16,204 nt of DNA from Caulobacteraceae bacterium (GTDB lineage: Bacteria; Pseudomonadota; Alphaproteobacteria; Caulobacterales; Caulobacteraceae), in NCBI GenBank assembly GCA_028291305.1, contig JAQGII010000259.1, positions 1 through 16,204 of the forward strand, written 5' to 3'. The position numbers were made by a program, and so were the translations under genes. Within the stretch, counting starts at the first letter, position 1. Every line of letters starts with the position of its first letter. Below the pieces are notes generated by a model. It made no database searches, was not told where the DNA came from, and was given only the letters and a program-made list of their open reading frames with translations. Shown in pieces: positions 1 through 5,670 of the stretch.

Positions 1-1
1 C

Positions 2-961
2 GCCGGCGCGCCCGGCACGGTGCGCGTGCGCCGGGGCGCCGAGCCTGAACCGGCTTCCGCCCGCGCGCAAACGATTGAACGCCCCCACGCCCACGCTCAC
101 GGCCATGAGCACAAACCCGTCCAGGCGGCCCAGTCTCCGGCGACCGGCAAGCCCCCTCATGTCCGCCACATCCTGGCCGTGGCCAGCGGCAAGGGCGGCG
201 TGGGCAAGTCGACCGTGGCGGTGAACCTGGCCGCGGCCCTGGCCCAGCTGGGCCTGCGCACCGGCCTGCTGGACGCCGATGTCTACGGCCCCTCGATCCC
301 GCAGATGACCGGAGCCAAGTCCGAGCCGAAATCGGAAGGCGGCAAGCTGCTGCCGCTTCAGGCCTGGGGTCTGAAGATCATGTCCATCGGCCTTCTGGTG
401 GACGAGGCCTCACCGATGATCTGGCGCGGGCCGATGGCGTCATCGGCGCTGAATCAGCTGCTCAACGACGTGGTCTGGGGCACCGAGGCCGAGCCGCTCG
501 ACGTGCTGGTGATCGACATGCCGCCGGGCACCGGCGATATCCAGCTGACCCTGGCCCAGCGCGTGGCGCTGTCGGGGGCGGTGGTGGTGTCCACGCCGCA
601 GGACGTGGCCTTGATCGACGTGCGCCGCGGCGTGTCGATGTTCGAGAAGACCCACGTGCCGATCCTCGGCGTGATCGAGAACATGGCCTATTTCCCCGAT
701 CCCACGACCGGCCTGCCGATCGAGATCTTCGGGCGCGGCGGGGCCAGGAAGACGGCCGAGACGCTGGGCGCGCCCTTCCTCGGCGAAATCCCCATCGACC
801 CCGCCCTGCGCGCGGCCTGTGACGAGGGCCGGCCCTATGTGATCGCCGCGCCGACCAGCCCCGCCTCCGTCGCCATCGTCGCCATGGCCGAGTCCGTGGC
901 CGAACGGCTGCAGGCCGGCGAAGGCCTGAAACCCGCCCCGCACATCGTCATCGAGACCTGA
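2..961 (+). CDS. mrp: Mrp/ApbC-family P-loop ATPase, iron-sulfur cluster carrier (5' end outside window)
   Basis: This is the C-terminal part of a MinD-like ATPase of the Mrp/ApbC/NBP35 family, known as cytosolic Fe-S cluster carrier or scaffold proteins. The frame is open to the window edge, so the usual N-terminal DUF59 (MIP18-like) domain probably lies upstream. The GTG at 20 is only the first start codon visible. Counting from that GTG, the deviant Walker A SGKGGVGKST is at residues 56-65, LDADVYGPSIPQM follows at about 84-96, and DMPPGTGDIQLT is the Walker B/switch region. ENMAYF and FGRGG are the conserved C-terminal motifs. Before the ATPase core is a histidine-rich linker (HAHAHGHEH, residues 23-31). 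The CxxC that many family members carry between ENM.YF and FGxGG is absent: the stretch reads PDPTTGLPIEI, and the visible protein has only one cysteine. The next gene follows after 78 bp. The family call is firm; the true start is unknown. Confidence 0.93.
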   Translation, partial: AGAPGTVRVRRGAEPEPASARAQTIERPHAHAHGHEHKPVQAAQSPATGKPPHVRHILAVASGKGGVGKSTVAVNLAAALAQLGLRTGLLDADVYGPSIPQMTGAKSEPKSEGGKLLPLQAWGLKIMSIGLLVDEASPMIWRGPMASSALNQLLNDVVWGTEAEPLDVLVIDMPPGTGDIQLTLAQRVALSGAVVVSTPQDVALIDVRRGVSMFEKTHVPILGVIENMAYFPDPTTGLPIEIFGRGGARKTAETLGAPFLGEIPIDPALRAACDEGRPYVIAAPTSPASVAIVAMAESVAERLQAGEGLKPAPHIVIET

Positions 962-1039
962 GCGGCGCCGCGGGCGTTTCTCGCCAGAGCTTCGCAATCG
1001 GTTTATGCGTAAGGGAAAACGAGGAAACCCGCCGTCGCA

Positions 1040-3103
1040 ATGCAGCGCTTGTTCGTGGTCTTCAGCCTCCTGGCGGCATGCCTGGCGGGCGCGGGGCCTG
1101 TTTTTGCCGACGAGGGGATGTGGACCTTCGACAACTTCCCATCTGCGGCGGTGGCTAGCGCCTATGGCGTGACCATCGACAAGGCGTGGCTGGACCATGT
1201 GCGGCTGTCGGCGGTGCGGCTGACCTCGGGCTGCTCGGCGGCGGCGGTGTCCGGCGGCGGCCTTGTGATGACCAACCACCACTGCGTGGTCGATTGCGTG
1301 CAGGCCCTGTCGACCTCGGCCCGCGACCTGGTCAAGGACGGCTTCCTGACGGACGGCCCGGCCGAGGAGCGCAAATGCCCCGGCATGCAGGCCGAGATCC
1401 TGGTGGGGATCACCGACGTCACCGATCGGGTCAAGCCCGACGCCGCCGTCACAGCCGGTCGCGGTCGCGCCCGCGACAACGCCCAGGCGGCGGTGGAGCG
1501 CGACGGCTGTCCCGACGCCGCCCGCTATCGCTGCCAGGTGATCGCCTTCTATCGCGGCGGCCAGTACGAGCTCTACCGCTATCGCATCTACGACGACGTG
1601 CGGCTGGTGTTCGCGCCCGAGTTCGCCATGGCCTTCTTCGGCGGCGATCCGGACAACTTCAACTTCCCCCGCTATGACCTCGATGTCAGCTTCCTGCGCC
1701 TGTACGAGGACGGCCAGCCGGCCGCCACCCCCGACCATCTGACCTGGAATCCGGCGGCGCCCAGGGCGGGCGAGCCGGTGTTCGTGGCCGGCAATCCCGG
1801 GGCCACCGAGCGGCTGCTGACCGTCGCCCAGCTGGAGACCCAGCGCGACGTCGCCCTGCCCGTCGCCCAGCTGCAGCGGTCCGAGCTGCGCGGCCGCATG
1901 CTGCAGTATATGGCGCAGGGACCCGAGCAGAAGCGGCTGGCCGCGGCGCCCCTGTTCGGGGTGGAGAACAGCTTCAAGGTCTATTCCGGCCGCCAGATCA
2001 CCCTCGGCGACGCCGCCTTCATGGACATCAAGCGCCGCGACGAGGCGGCGCTGAAGCGGCGGGTGATGAACAGCGCCAGCCTGCGGGCCGAGATCGGCGA
2101 TCCGTGGTCGAAGATCGCGGACGCCCAGGCGGCCTACGCCAATCTCTACCTGCCCTACCGCCAGCTGGAAGCCGGAGCGGGCAGCCTGTCGGAGCTGTTC
2201 GTCTATGCCCGCACCCTGGTGCGCGCCGCCGCCGAACGCGCCCGGCCGCCCGGCGACCGCCTGCCCGAATATTCCGACGCCCGCCTGCCCCTGATCCGCA
2301 AGGACCTGCTGGATGACCGGCCGGTCGATCCCGAGCTGGAGCGGCTGTACCTGGTCTTCTGGCTGTCCAAGACGCGGGAGTACCTGACCGCCGACGATCC
2401 GGACGCCAAGGCGCTGCTCGGCAAGGAGTCGCCCGAGGCCCTGGCCGCGCGGCTGGTGGAGGGCTCCAGGCTCGCCGATCCGGCGGTGCGTCGGGCGCTG
2501 TGGGACGGCGGGCAGGCGGCGATCGCCGCCTCCGACGATCCGATGATCCGCTTCGTCCGCGCCACGGACGAGCGCGCCCGCAGGGTGCGCGGGATGTGGG
2601 AGCTGCAGGTGGCCGCTCCGTCGGATACCGCAACCCAGCGCGTGGCCGCCGCGCGCTTCGCCGTCTACGGCCGCTCCACCTATCCCGACGCGACCTTCTC
2701 CCTGCGCCTGACCTACGGCAAGGTGGCCGGCTGGACCGAGCGCGGTCGCGCGGTCGATCCCTACACCCGCCTGGCGGGCCTGTATGAACGGGCGACCGGC
2801 GACGATCCCTACCGGCTGCCGCCGCGCTGGCTGGCCGCCAGGGAGCGGCTGGACGGCGCCACCGTGCTCGACCTGACCACCACCAACGACATCATCGGCG
2901 GCAACTCGGGCTCGCCCCTGATCAATGCCCGGGGGCAGGTGGTCGGCGCGGTGTTCGACGGCAACATCCACTCCGTGGGCGGCGACTACGGCTACGACGG
3001 CGCGCGCAACCGCACCATCGCCGTGTCCACCGCCGCGATCAGCGAGGCCCTGGACAAGGTCTATGGCCGCAAGCAGCTGCTGGCTGAATTGGCGGGAAAA
3101 TAG
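1040..3103 (+). CDS. S46-family dipeptidyl-peptidase (DPP7/DPP11-like), secreted serine peptidase
   Basis: This 687-aa protein belongs to peptidase family S46, periplasmic or surface exopeptidases that release dipeptides from peptide N-termini. A Sec signal peptide is visible (MQRLF, a hydrophobic stretch, then GPVFA before DEGMW). The mature N-terminus DEGMWTFDNFP is typical of S46. The trypsin-like triad reads His81 (TNHHC), Asp215 (RYDLDVSF) and Ser623 (GGNSGSP). The residue 18 after the catalytic Ser is Gly641 in FDGN. In characterised family members, Gly here goes with DPP7-type preference for hydrophobic residues, while Arg marks acidic-specific DPP11. The substrate class is therefore inferred. 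Paired cysteines (82/86, 113, 157/165) suggest disulfides, consistent with export. The length is normal for the family. The ATG at 1040 has GAGGA 14 bases upstream, which is a long spacing, but the signal peptide supports this start. Confidence 0.93.
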   Translation: MQRLFVVFSLLAACLAGAGPVFADEGMWTFDNFPSAAVASAYGVTIDKAWLDHVRLSAVRLTSGCSAAAVSGGGLVMTNHHCVVDCVQALSTSARDLVKDGFLTDGPAEERKCPGMQAEILVGITDVTDRVKPDAAVTAGRGRARDNAQAAVERDGCPDAARYRCQVIAFYRGGQYELYRYRIYDDVRLVFAPEFAMAFFGGDPDNFNFPRYDLDVSFLRLYEDGQPAATPDHLTWNPAAPRAGEPVFVAGNPGATERLLTVAQLETQRDVALPVAQLQRSELRGRMLQYMAQGPEQKRLAAAPLFGVENSFKVYSGRQITLGDAAFMDIKRRDEAALKRRVMNSASLRAEIGDPWSKIADAQAAYANLYLPYRQLEAGAGSLSELFVYARTLVRAAAERARPPGDRLPEYSDARLPLIRKDLLDDRPVDPELERLYLVFWLSKTREYLTADDPDAKALLGKESPEALAARLVEGSRLADPAVRRALWDGGQAAIAASDDPMIRFVRATDERARRVRGMWELQVAAPSDTATQRVAAARFAVYGRSTYPDATFSLRLTYGKVAGWTERGRAVDPYTRLAGLYERATGDDPYRLPPRWLAARERLDGATVLDLTTTNDIIGGNSGSPLINARGQVVGAVFDGNIHSVGGDYGYDGARNRTIAVSTAAISEALDKVYGRKQLLAELAGK

Positions 3104-3107
3104 GCCG

Positions 3108-3154
3108 CGGCGGGGCGGGCCCCCGAATGCCGGCCGATCCCTTGCGCCCCGCCG
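3108..3154 (+). terminator. Possible GC-rich stem-loop after the S46 peptidase gene
   Basis: Two perfect 10-bp arms, CGGCGGGGCG at 3108-3117 and CGCCCCGCCG at 3145-3154, are separated by 27 bases. They lie between the peptidase stop at 3103 and the nupC start at 3201. No T tract follows, and a GC-rich spacer can give such a repeat by chance, so a terminator role is only possible. Confidence 0.3.
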
Positions 3155-3200
3155 TCCCGCCCGCAATGGTGCCCCCGGGGACGACAGGGGCGGGGATCAC

Positions 3201-4478
3201 ATGTTCGGCTTCGGCTGGGAGAATGCGCAGAGCCTGATCGGGGTGGCGCTGGTGATGCTGGTCTGCTGGGCCTGGTCGGAGGCGCGCGAGCGTTTCCCGT
3301 GGCGGCTGGCGATCGGCTCGATCCTGGTGCAGCTGGCCCTGGTGCTGGTGCTGTTCGGCCTGCCGGCGGCGCGGGCGGTGGTCCAGCTGCTCAACCGCGG
3401 CGTGGACGGGCTGGCGTCGGCGACCCAGCAGGGCGTGCAGTTCGTGTTCGGCTTCCTCGGCGGCGGGGCTCAGCCCTATCCGGTGGCCAATCCGGGCGCC
3501 CTGTTCGTGTTCGCCTTCGACGTGCTGCCGCTGATCATCGTCATCTCGGCCCTGTCGGCGCTGCTCTGGCACTGGCAGATTCTCAAATGGATCGTCCGCG
3601 GCTTCGGCCTGGTGTTCCAGAAGACGCTGGGCATGGGCGGCGCCTCGGCCCTGTCGGCGGCGGTCAACATCTTCCTGGGCAATGTGGAATGCGCCCTGAT
3701 CATCAAGGGCTACCTGGAGAAGCTGACCCGCTCGGAGCTGTTCCTGATGATGGTGCTGGGCCTGGCCACCGTGGCCGGCTCGACCATGATCGCCTACGCC
3801 ACCATCCTGCGGATGACGATCCCGGACGCCGCGGCGCATGTCATCACCGCCTCGATCTTGTCGGCGCCGGCGGGGATATTGCTGGCCCGCATCATGGTGC
3901 CGGAAGAACCCGGCAAGGGGGGCGAGGACGCCGAGTACGACTCCCTGCTCAAGTACGACTCCGCGATCGACGCCATCGGCGTGGGTATCAGCGACGGCCT
4001 GGCGATCGCGCTGAACATCGGCGCGACGCTGATCGTGTTCGTCTCCCTGGTGGCCATCGCCAACGGCCTGCTCAGCGTCCTGCCGCCGCTGGGGGGCGGC
4101 CCCGTCAGCGTGCAGCGCATCCTGGGCGTGCTGTTCGCCCCGCTGGCCTGGACCATCGGCATCCCGTGGAAGGAGGCGGCGGCGGCCGGCAACCTGTTGG
4201 GCGTCAAGCTGGTGCTGACCGAGATCGTCGCCTTCATCGACCTGGCCAAGACGCCCGAGCTGTCGGAGCGCAGCCGGATCATCATGACCTACGCCATCTG
4301 CGGCTTCGCCAACATCGGCTCGGTGGGCATCGTGGTGTCGGGCTTCGGCGTGCTGATGCCGTCGCGGCGCAAGGAGGTGATCGGTCTGGTGTGGAAGGCC
4401 CTGCTGGCTGGCTTCCTGGCCACCTGCATGACCGGAGCCCTGGTGGGCGCGCTGCCCCGCAGCCTGTTCGGCCTTTGA
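3201..4478 (+). CDS. nupC: NupC-family (CNT) concentrative nucleoside transporter, variant binding motif
   Basis: This 425-aa inner-membrane protein has the concentrative nucleoside transporter (CNT) architecture: N-terminal helices, a gate/core region and paired re-entrant hairpins. Such proteins import nucleosides with Na+ or H+. Family motifs in order are GNVECALIIKGYL (160-172), SELFLMMVLGLATVAGSTM (178-196), GISDGLAIALNIGA (262-275), PLAWTIGIPW (314-323), VLTEIVAF (338-345) and CGFANIGSVGI (367-377). Glu163, Glu341, Asn371 and Ser374 match conserved substrate-contacting positions, mostly ribose-binding. The usual GQTE motif reads GNVE, changing two base-contacting positions. Start: ATG 3201 gives a sensible membrane N-terminus. 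The frame is open back to 2925, but that part overlaps the peptidase gene and looks non-membrane. A weak G-rich ribosome site precedes the ATG. The nucleoside preference cannot be read from sequence. Confidence 0.9.
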   Translation: MFGFGWENAQSLIGVALVMLVCWAWSEARERFPWRLAIGSILVQLALVLVLFGLPAARAVVQLLNRGVDGLASATQQGVQFVFGFLGGGAQPYPVANPGALFVFAFDVLPLIIVISALSALLWHWQILKWIVRGFGLVFQKTLGMGGASALSAAVNIFLGNVECALIIKGYLEKLTRSELFLMMVLGLATVAGSTMIAYATILRMTIPDAAAHVITASILSAPAGILLARIMVPEEPGKGGEDAEYDSLLKYDSAIDAIGVGISDGLAIALNIGATLIVFVSLVAIANGLLSVLPPLGGGPVSVQRILGVLFAPLAWTIGIPWKEAAAAGNLLGVKLVLTEIVAFIDLAKTPELSERSRIIMTYAICGFANIGSVGIVVSGFGVLMPSRRKEVIGLVWKALLAGFLATCMTGALVGALPRSLFGL

Positions 4479-4546
4479 TGCGCCGCCTGGGCCATCTGTT
4501 CGATGTGGCCATGGGAGGAGTAGTAGAGGACGAGAATCCTCGGCAT
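4479..4546 (-). pseudogene. wrbA: wrbA relic: N-terminal ~22 codons only
   Basis: Read on the minus strand from the ATG at 4546, the translation MPRILVLYYSSHGHIEQMAQ is the unmistakable N-terminus of WrbA, the type IV NAD(P)H:quinone oxidoreductase. It includes the phosphate loop YYSSHGHIE that binds FMN. An ideal AGGAG lies five bases before the ATG (4552-4556). Similarity ends about codon 22, right at the nupC stop codon (4476-4478). The minus frame then runs antisense through nupC to a stop at 4289, which would make an 85-aa chimera. All the rest of the roughly 200-residue flavodoxin fold is missing. The simplest reading is that a wrbA gene once convergent with nupC and divergent from the DUF3253 gene lost all but its 5' end in a deletion. 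Whether the chimera is translated is unknown. It could not be a working enzyme. Confidence 0.75.
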
Positions 4547-4555
4547 GGGCGCTCC

Positions 4556-4573
4556 TGGCCTCGGCCGAGGCCA
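4556..4573. promoter_or_regulatory. Perfect 18-bp palindrome in the wrbA-relic / DUF3253 intergenic region
   Basis: TGGCCTCGGCCGAGGCCA is identical to its reverse complement over all 18 bases. It ends 23 bases before the DUF3253 start codon and begins about 10 bases upstream of the wrbA-relic ATG, just covering that gene's ribosome-binding region. It could be an operator for a dimeric regulator serving the former divergent pair, or a hairpin that stops nupC transcripts. There is no T tract, so an operator or simple attenuating hairpin is somewhat more likely. Function is inferred. Confidence 0.45.
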
Positions 4574-4596
4574 AACCCGCGGGACCAAAGGTACGC

Positions 4597-4845
4597 ATGT
4601 CGCCCATCGAAGAGACAATCCTGGCCCTGCTGGCGGACCTCGCCCCCGGCAAGAGCATCGACCCCAGCCAGGTCGCGCGGGTGATCCAGCCTGAACGGTG
4701 GCAAAGGGCGCTCGGCCAGGTGCGCTCCACCGCCGTGGGCCTGGCGCGCCAGGGCAAGGTGGTGATCCTGCGCCACAACAAGCCGGCCGACCCGGACACC
4801 TTCAAGGGCGTCTACCGCCTGCGCCTGCCGATCGCGGGCGAGTAG
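4597..4845 (+). CDS. DUF3253 family small protein
   Basis: This 82-aa protein matches the DUF3253 pattern: an N-terminal helix (IEETILALLADLAPGKSID), PSQVARVIQPERWQRALGQVR, then a helix and beta-hairpin (GLARQGKVVIL) ending in GVYRLRLP. The helix-turn-helix-plus-wing layout suggests a small winged-helix fold. No biochemical role is established to my knowledge. The start is well supported: AAAGG at 4587-4591 lies five bases before the ATG. The gene sits between the wrbA relic, with which it was once divergent, and a DNA-glycosylase operon beginning 88 bp downstream. Its role in repair or redox response would be a guess from context only. Confidence 0.82.
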   Translation: MSPIEETILALLADLAPGKSIDPSQVARVIQPERWQRALGQVRSTAVGLARQGKVVILRHNKPADPDTFKGVYRLRLPIAGE

Positions 4846-4899
4846 CGAGTGGTGAGGCGCGCCCGGCGGCGATAGCGCTGTTCTCGAAGGGGACGGCCC

Positions 4900-4927
4900 T
4901 TTGCACCCCTCGCGGCCTGCCTATATT
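4900..4927 (+). promoter_or_regulatory. Candidate promoter giving a leaderless transcript for the UDG-family gene
   Basis: TTGCAC (4901-4906; or TTTGCA from 4900) and TATATT (4922-4927) are separated by 15-16 bases. The -10-like element ends seven bases before the ATG at 4934, so the predicted transcription start coincides with the start codon. No Shine-Dalgarno sequence lies before this ATG, consistent with a leaderless mRNA, which is common in alphaproteobacteria. The spacing is a little short, so this is tentative. Confidence 0.4.
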
Positions 4928-4933
4928 GCGCAG

Positions 4934-5518
4934 ATGGCCCTCGACGCCCTTCTCGCCGACATCGCCGACTGCCGCGCCTGCGCCGCAGAGCTGGCGCATG
5001 AGCCGCGGCCCGTGGTGCGCGTCTCGTCCGAGACGCGGCTGCTGATCTGCGGCCAGGCGCCCGGCCGCCGGGTGCACGAAAGCGGCCGGCCGTTCGACGA
5101 CCGCTCGGGCGACCGCCTACGCGACTGGCTGGGCGTGGACCGCGACACCTTCTATGGCGACCGCCGCATCGGCGTGGCGGCGATGGCCTTCTGTTTTCCG
5201 GGGACCGATCCCAAGGGCGGCGACTATCCGCCGCCGGCCCGCTGCGCCCAGCTGTGGCGGCCCCGCCTGCTGGCGCTGCTGCCCCGGGTCGAACTGACCC
5301 TGCTGGTGGGCGGCTACGCCCAGCGCTGGGCCCTGCCCGGGGCCGGCAGGCGGTCCATGACCGCGACCGTCGCCGGTTGGCGCGAGCATCTGCCGGACCG
5401 GCTTCTCCTGCCCCATCCGTCCTGGCGCAACACCGCCTGGCTGAAGCGCAATCCCTGGTTCGAGGACGAGGTGGCGCCCTATCTGCGCCTGCGCGTCGCG
5501 GCGATGCTGGCGGCATGA
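4934..5518 (+). CDS. Uracil-DNA glycosylase superfamily protein with four-Cys Fe-S signature
   Basis: This 194-aa protein belongs to the uracil-DNA glycosylase superfamily, a branch related to the Fe-S family 4/5 enzymes. Motif 1 is GQAPG (residues 40-44) followed by HESGRPFDDRSGDRLRDWLG. Motif 2 is HPSWRN (161-166). Cysteines 13 and 16 (CRAC), 87 (AFCFPG) and 104 (PARCAQLW) fall at nearly the spacing of the four [4Fe-4S] ligands of family 4 enzymes, so a cluster is likely. Motif 1 lacks the family-4 GEAPG acidic residue, so catalytic strength and substrate are uncertain. The ATG at 4934 is preferred to the TTG at 4901, which would add 11 unconserved residues. The stop overlaps the ATG of the alkyladenine glycosylase relic by four bases, which places it in a base-excision-repair-like operon. 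Confidence 0.85.
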   Translation: MALDALLADIADCRACAAELAHEPRPVVRVSSETRLLICGQAPGRRVHESGRPFDDRSGDRLRDWLGVDRDTFYGDRRIGVAAMAFCFPGTDPKGGDYPPPARCAQLWRPRLLALLPRVELTLLVGGYAQRWALPGAGRRSMTATVAGWREHLPDRLLLPHPSWRNTAWLKRNPWFEDEVAPYLRLRVAAMLAA

Positions 5519-5670
5519 CCCTGCCGGCGGGATTCTTGGCGCGGGATGCGACGGCGGCAGCCGCGGACCTGATCGGCGTCAGCAAGGCGATGGAGACGCC
5601 GTGGCGGTTCGGCGCCGCCGGCTCGCGTTTCCTGAGCCGTCCCTTCCGGCCCGCCGGGGCTCCCCGATGA
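5515..5670 (+). pseudogene. 3-methyladenine DNA glycosylase (AAG/Mpg) relic with internal in-frame deletion
   Basis: This is a 51-codon ORF. Residues 3-21 (LPAGFLARDATAAAADLIG) match the N-terminus of AAG/Mpg-type alkyladenine DNA glycosylases (LPxxFFxRDxxxVAxxLLG). Residues 20-44 (IGVSKAMETPWRFGAAGSR and onward to FLSRPF) match the family's extreme C-terminus (RIGISKAxxxPWRFxxxGxxxxSR). Roughly 130-150 central residues, including the catalytic Glu of the VETEAY motif, are missing. The junction lies at GATCGGC (5571-5577), which could encode the IG found at both ends of the lost segment, so a microhomology deletion is plausible. The frame is kept: the ATG overlaps the upstream stop and the TGA overlaps the hydrolase ATG, four bases each. 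The ORF may therefore still be translated for coupling. It cannot act as a glycosylase. Confidence 0.72.

Noticed and set aside
962..1039. GCGGCGCCGC palindrome (962-971) after mrp as a terminator
   Set aside because: Ten bases of pure G/C palindrome are expected by chance here, with no T tract or longer stem.
440..3166. A 908-codon open frame on the minus strand across mrp and the S46 peptidase
   Set aside because: It is antisense to two well-supported genes, its composition is repetitive G/A/H/R/Q typical of a GC-rich shadow frame, and no domain is recognisable.
2925..3200. N-terminal extension of nupC in the same frame
   Set aside because: It overlaps the end of the S46 peptidase gene, is arginine/proline-rich and not membrane-like. 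The ATG at 3201 gives the expected CNT start.
4526..4541. GAGGA...TCCTC inverted repeat downstream of nupC as a terminator
   Set aside because: The bases are explained by the wrbA-relic coding sequence, the stem is only 5 bp, and no T run follows.
3039..4805. A 588-codon minus-strand open frame across nupC and DUF3253
   Set aside because: A shadow of nupC rich in H/Q/D/R. It is in a different frame from the wrbA relic and has no motif.
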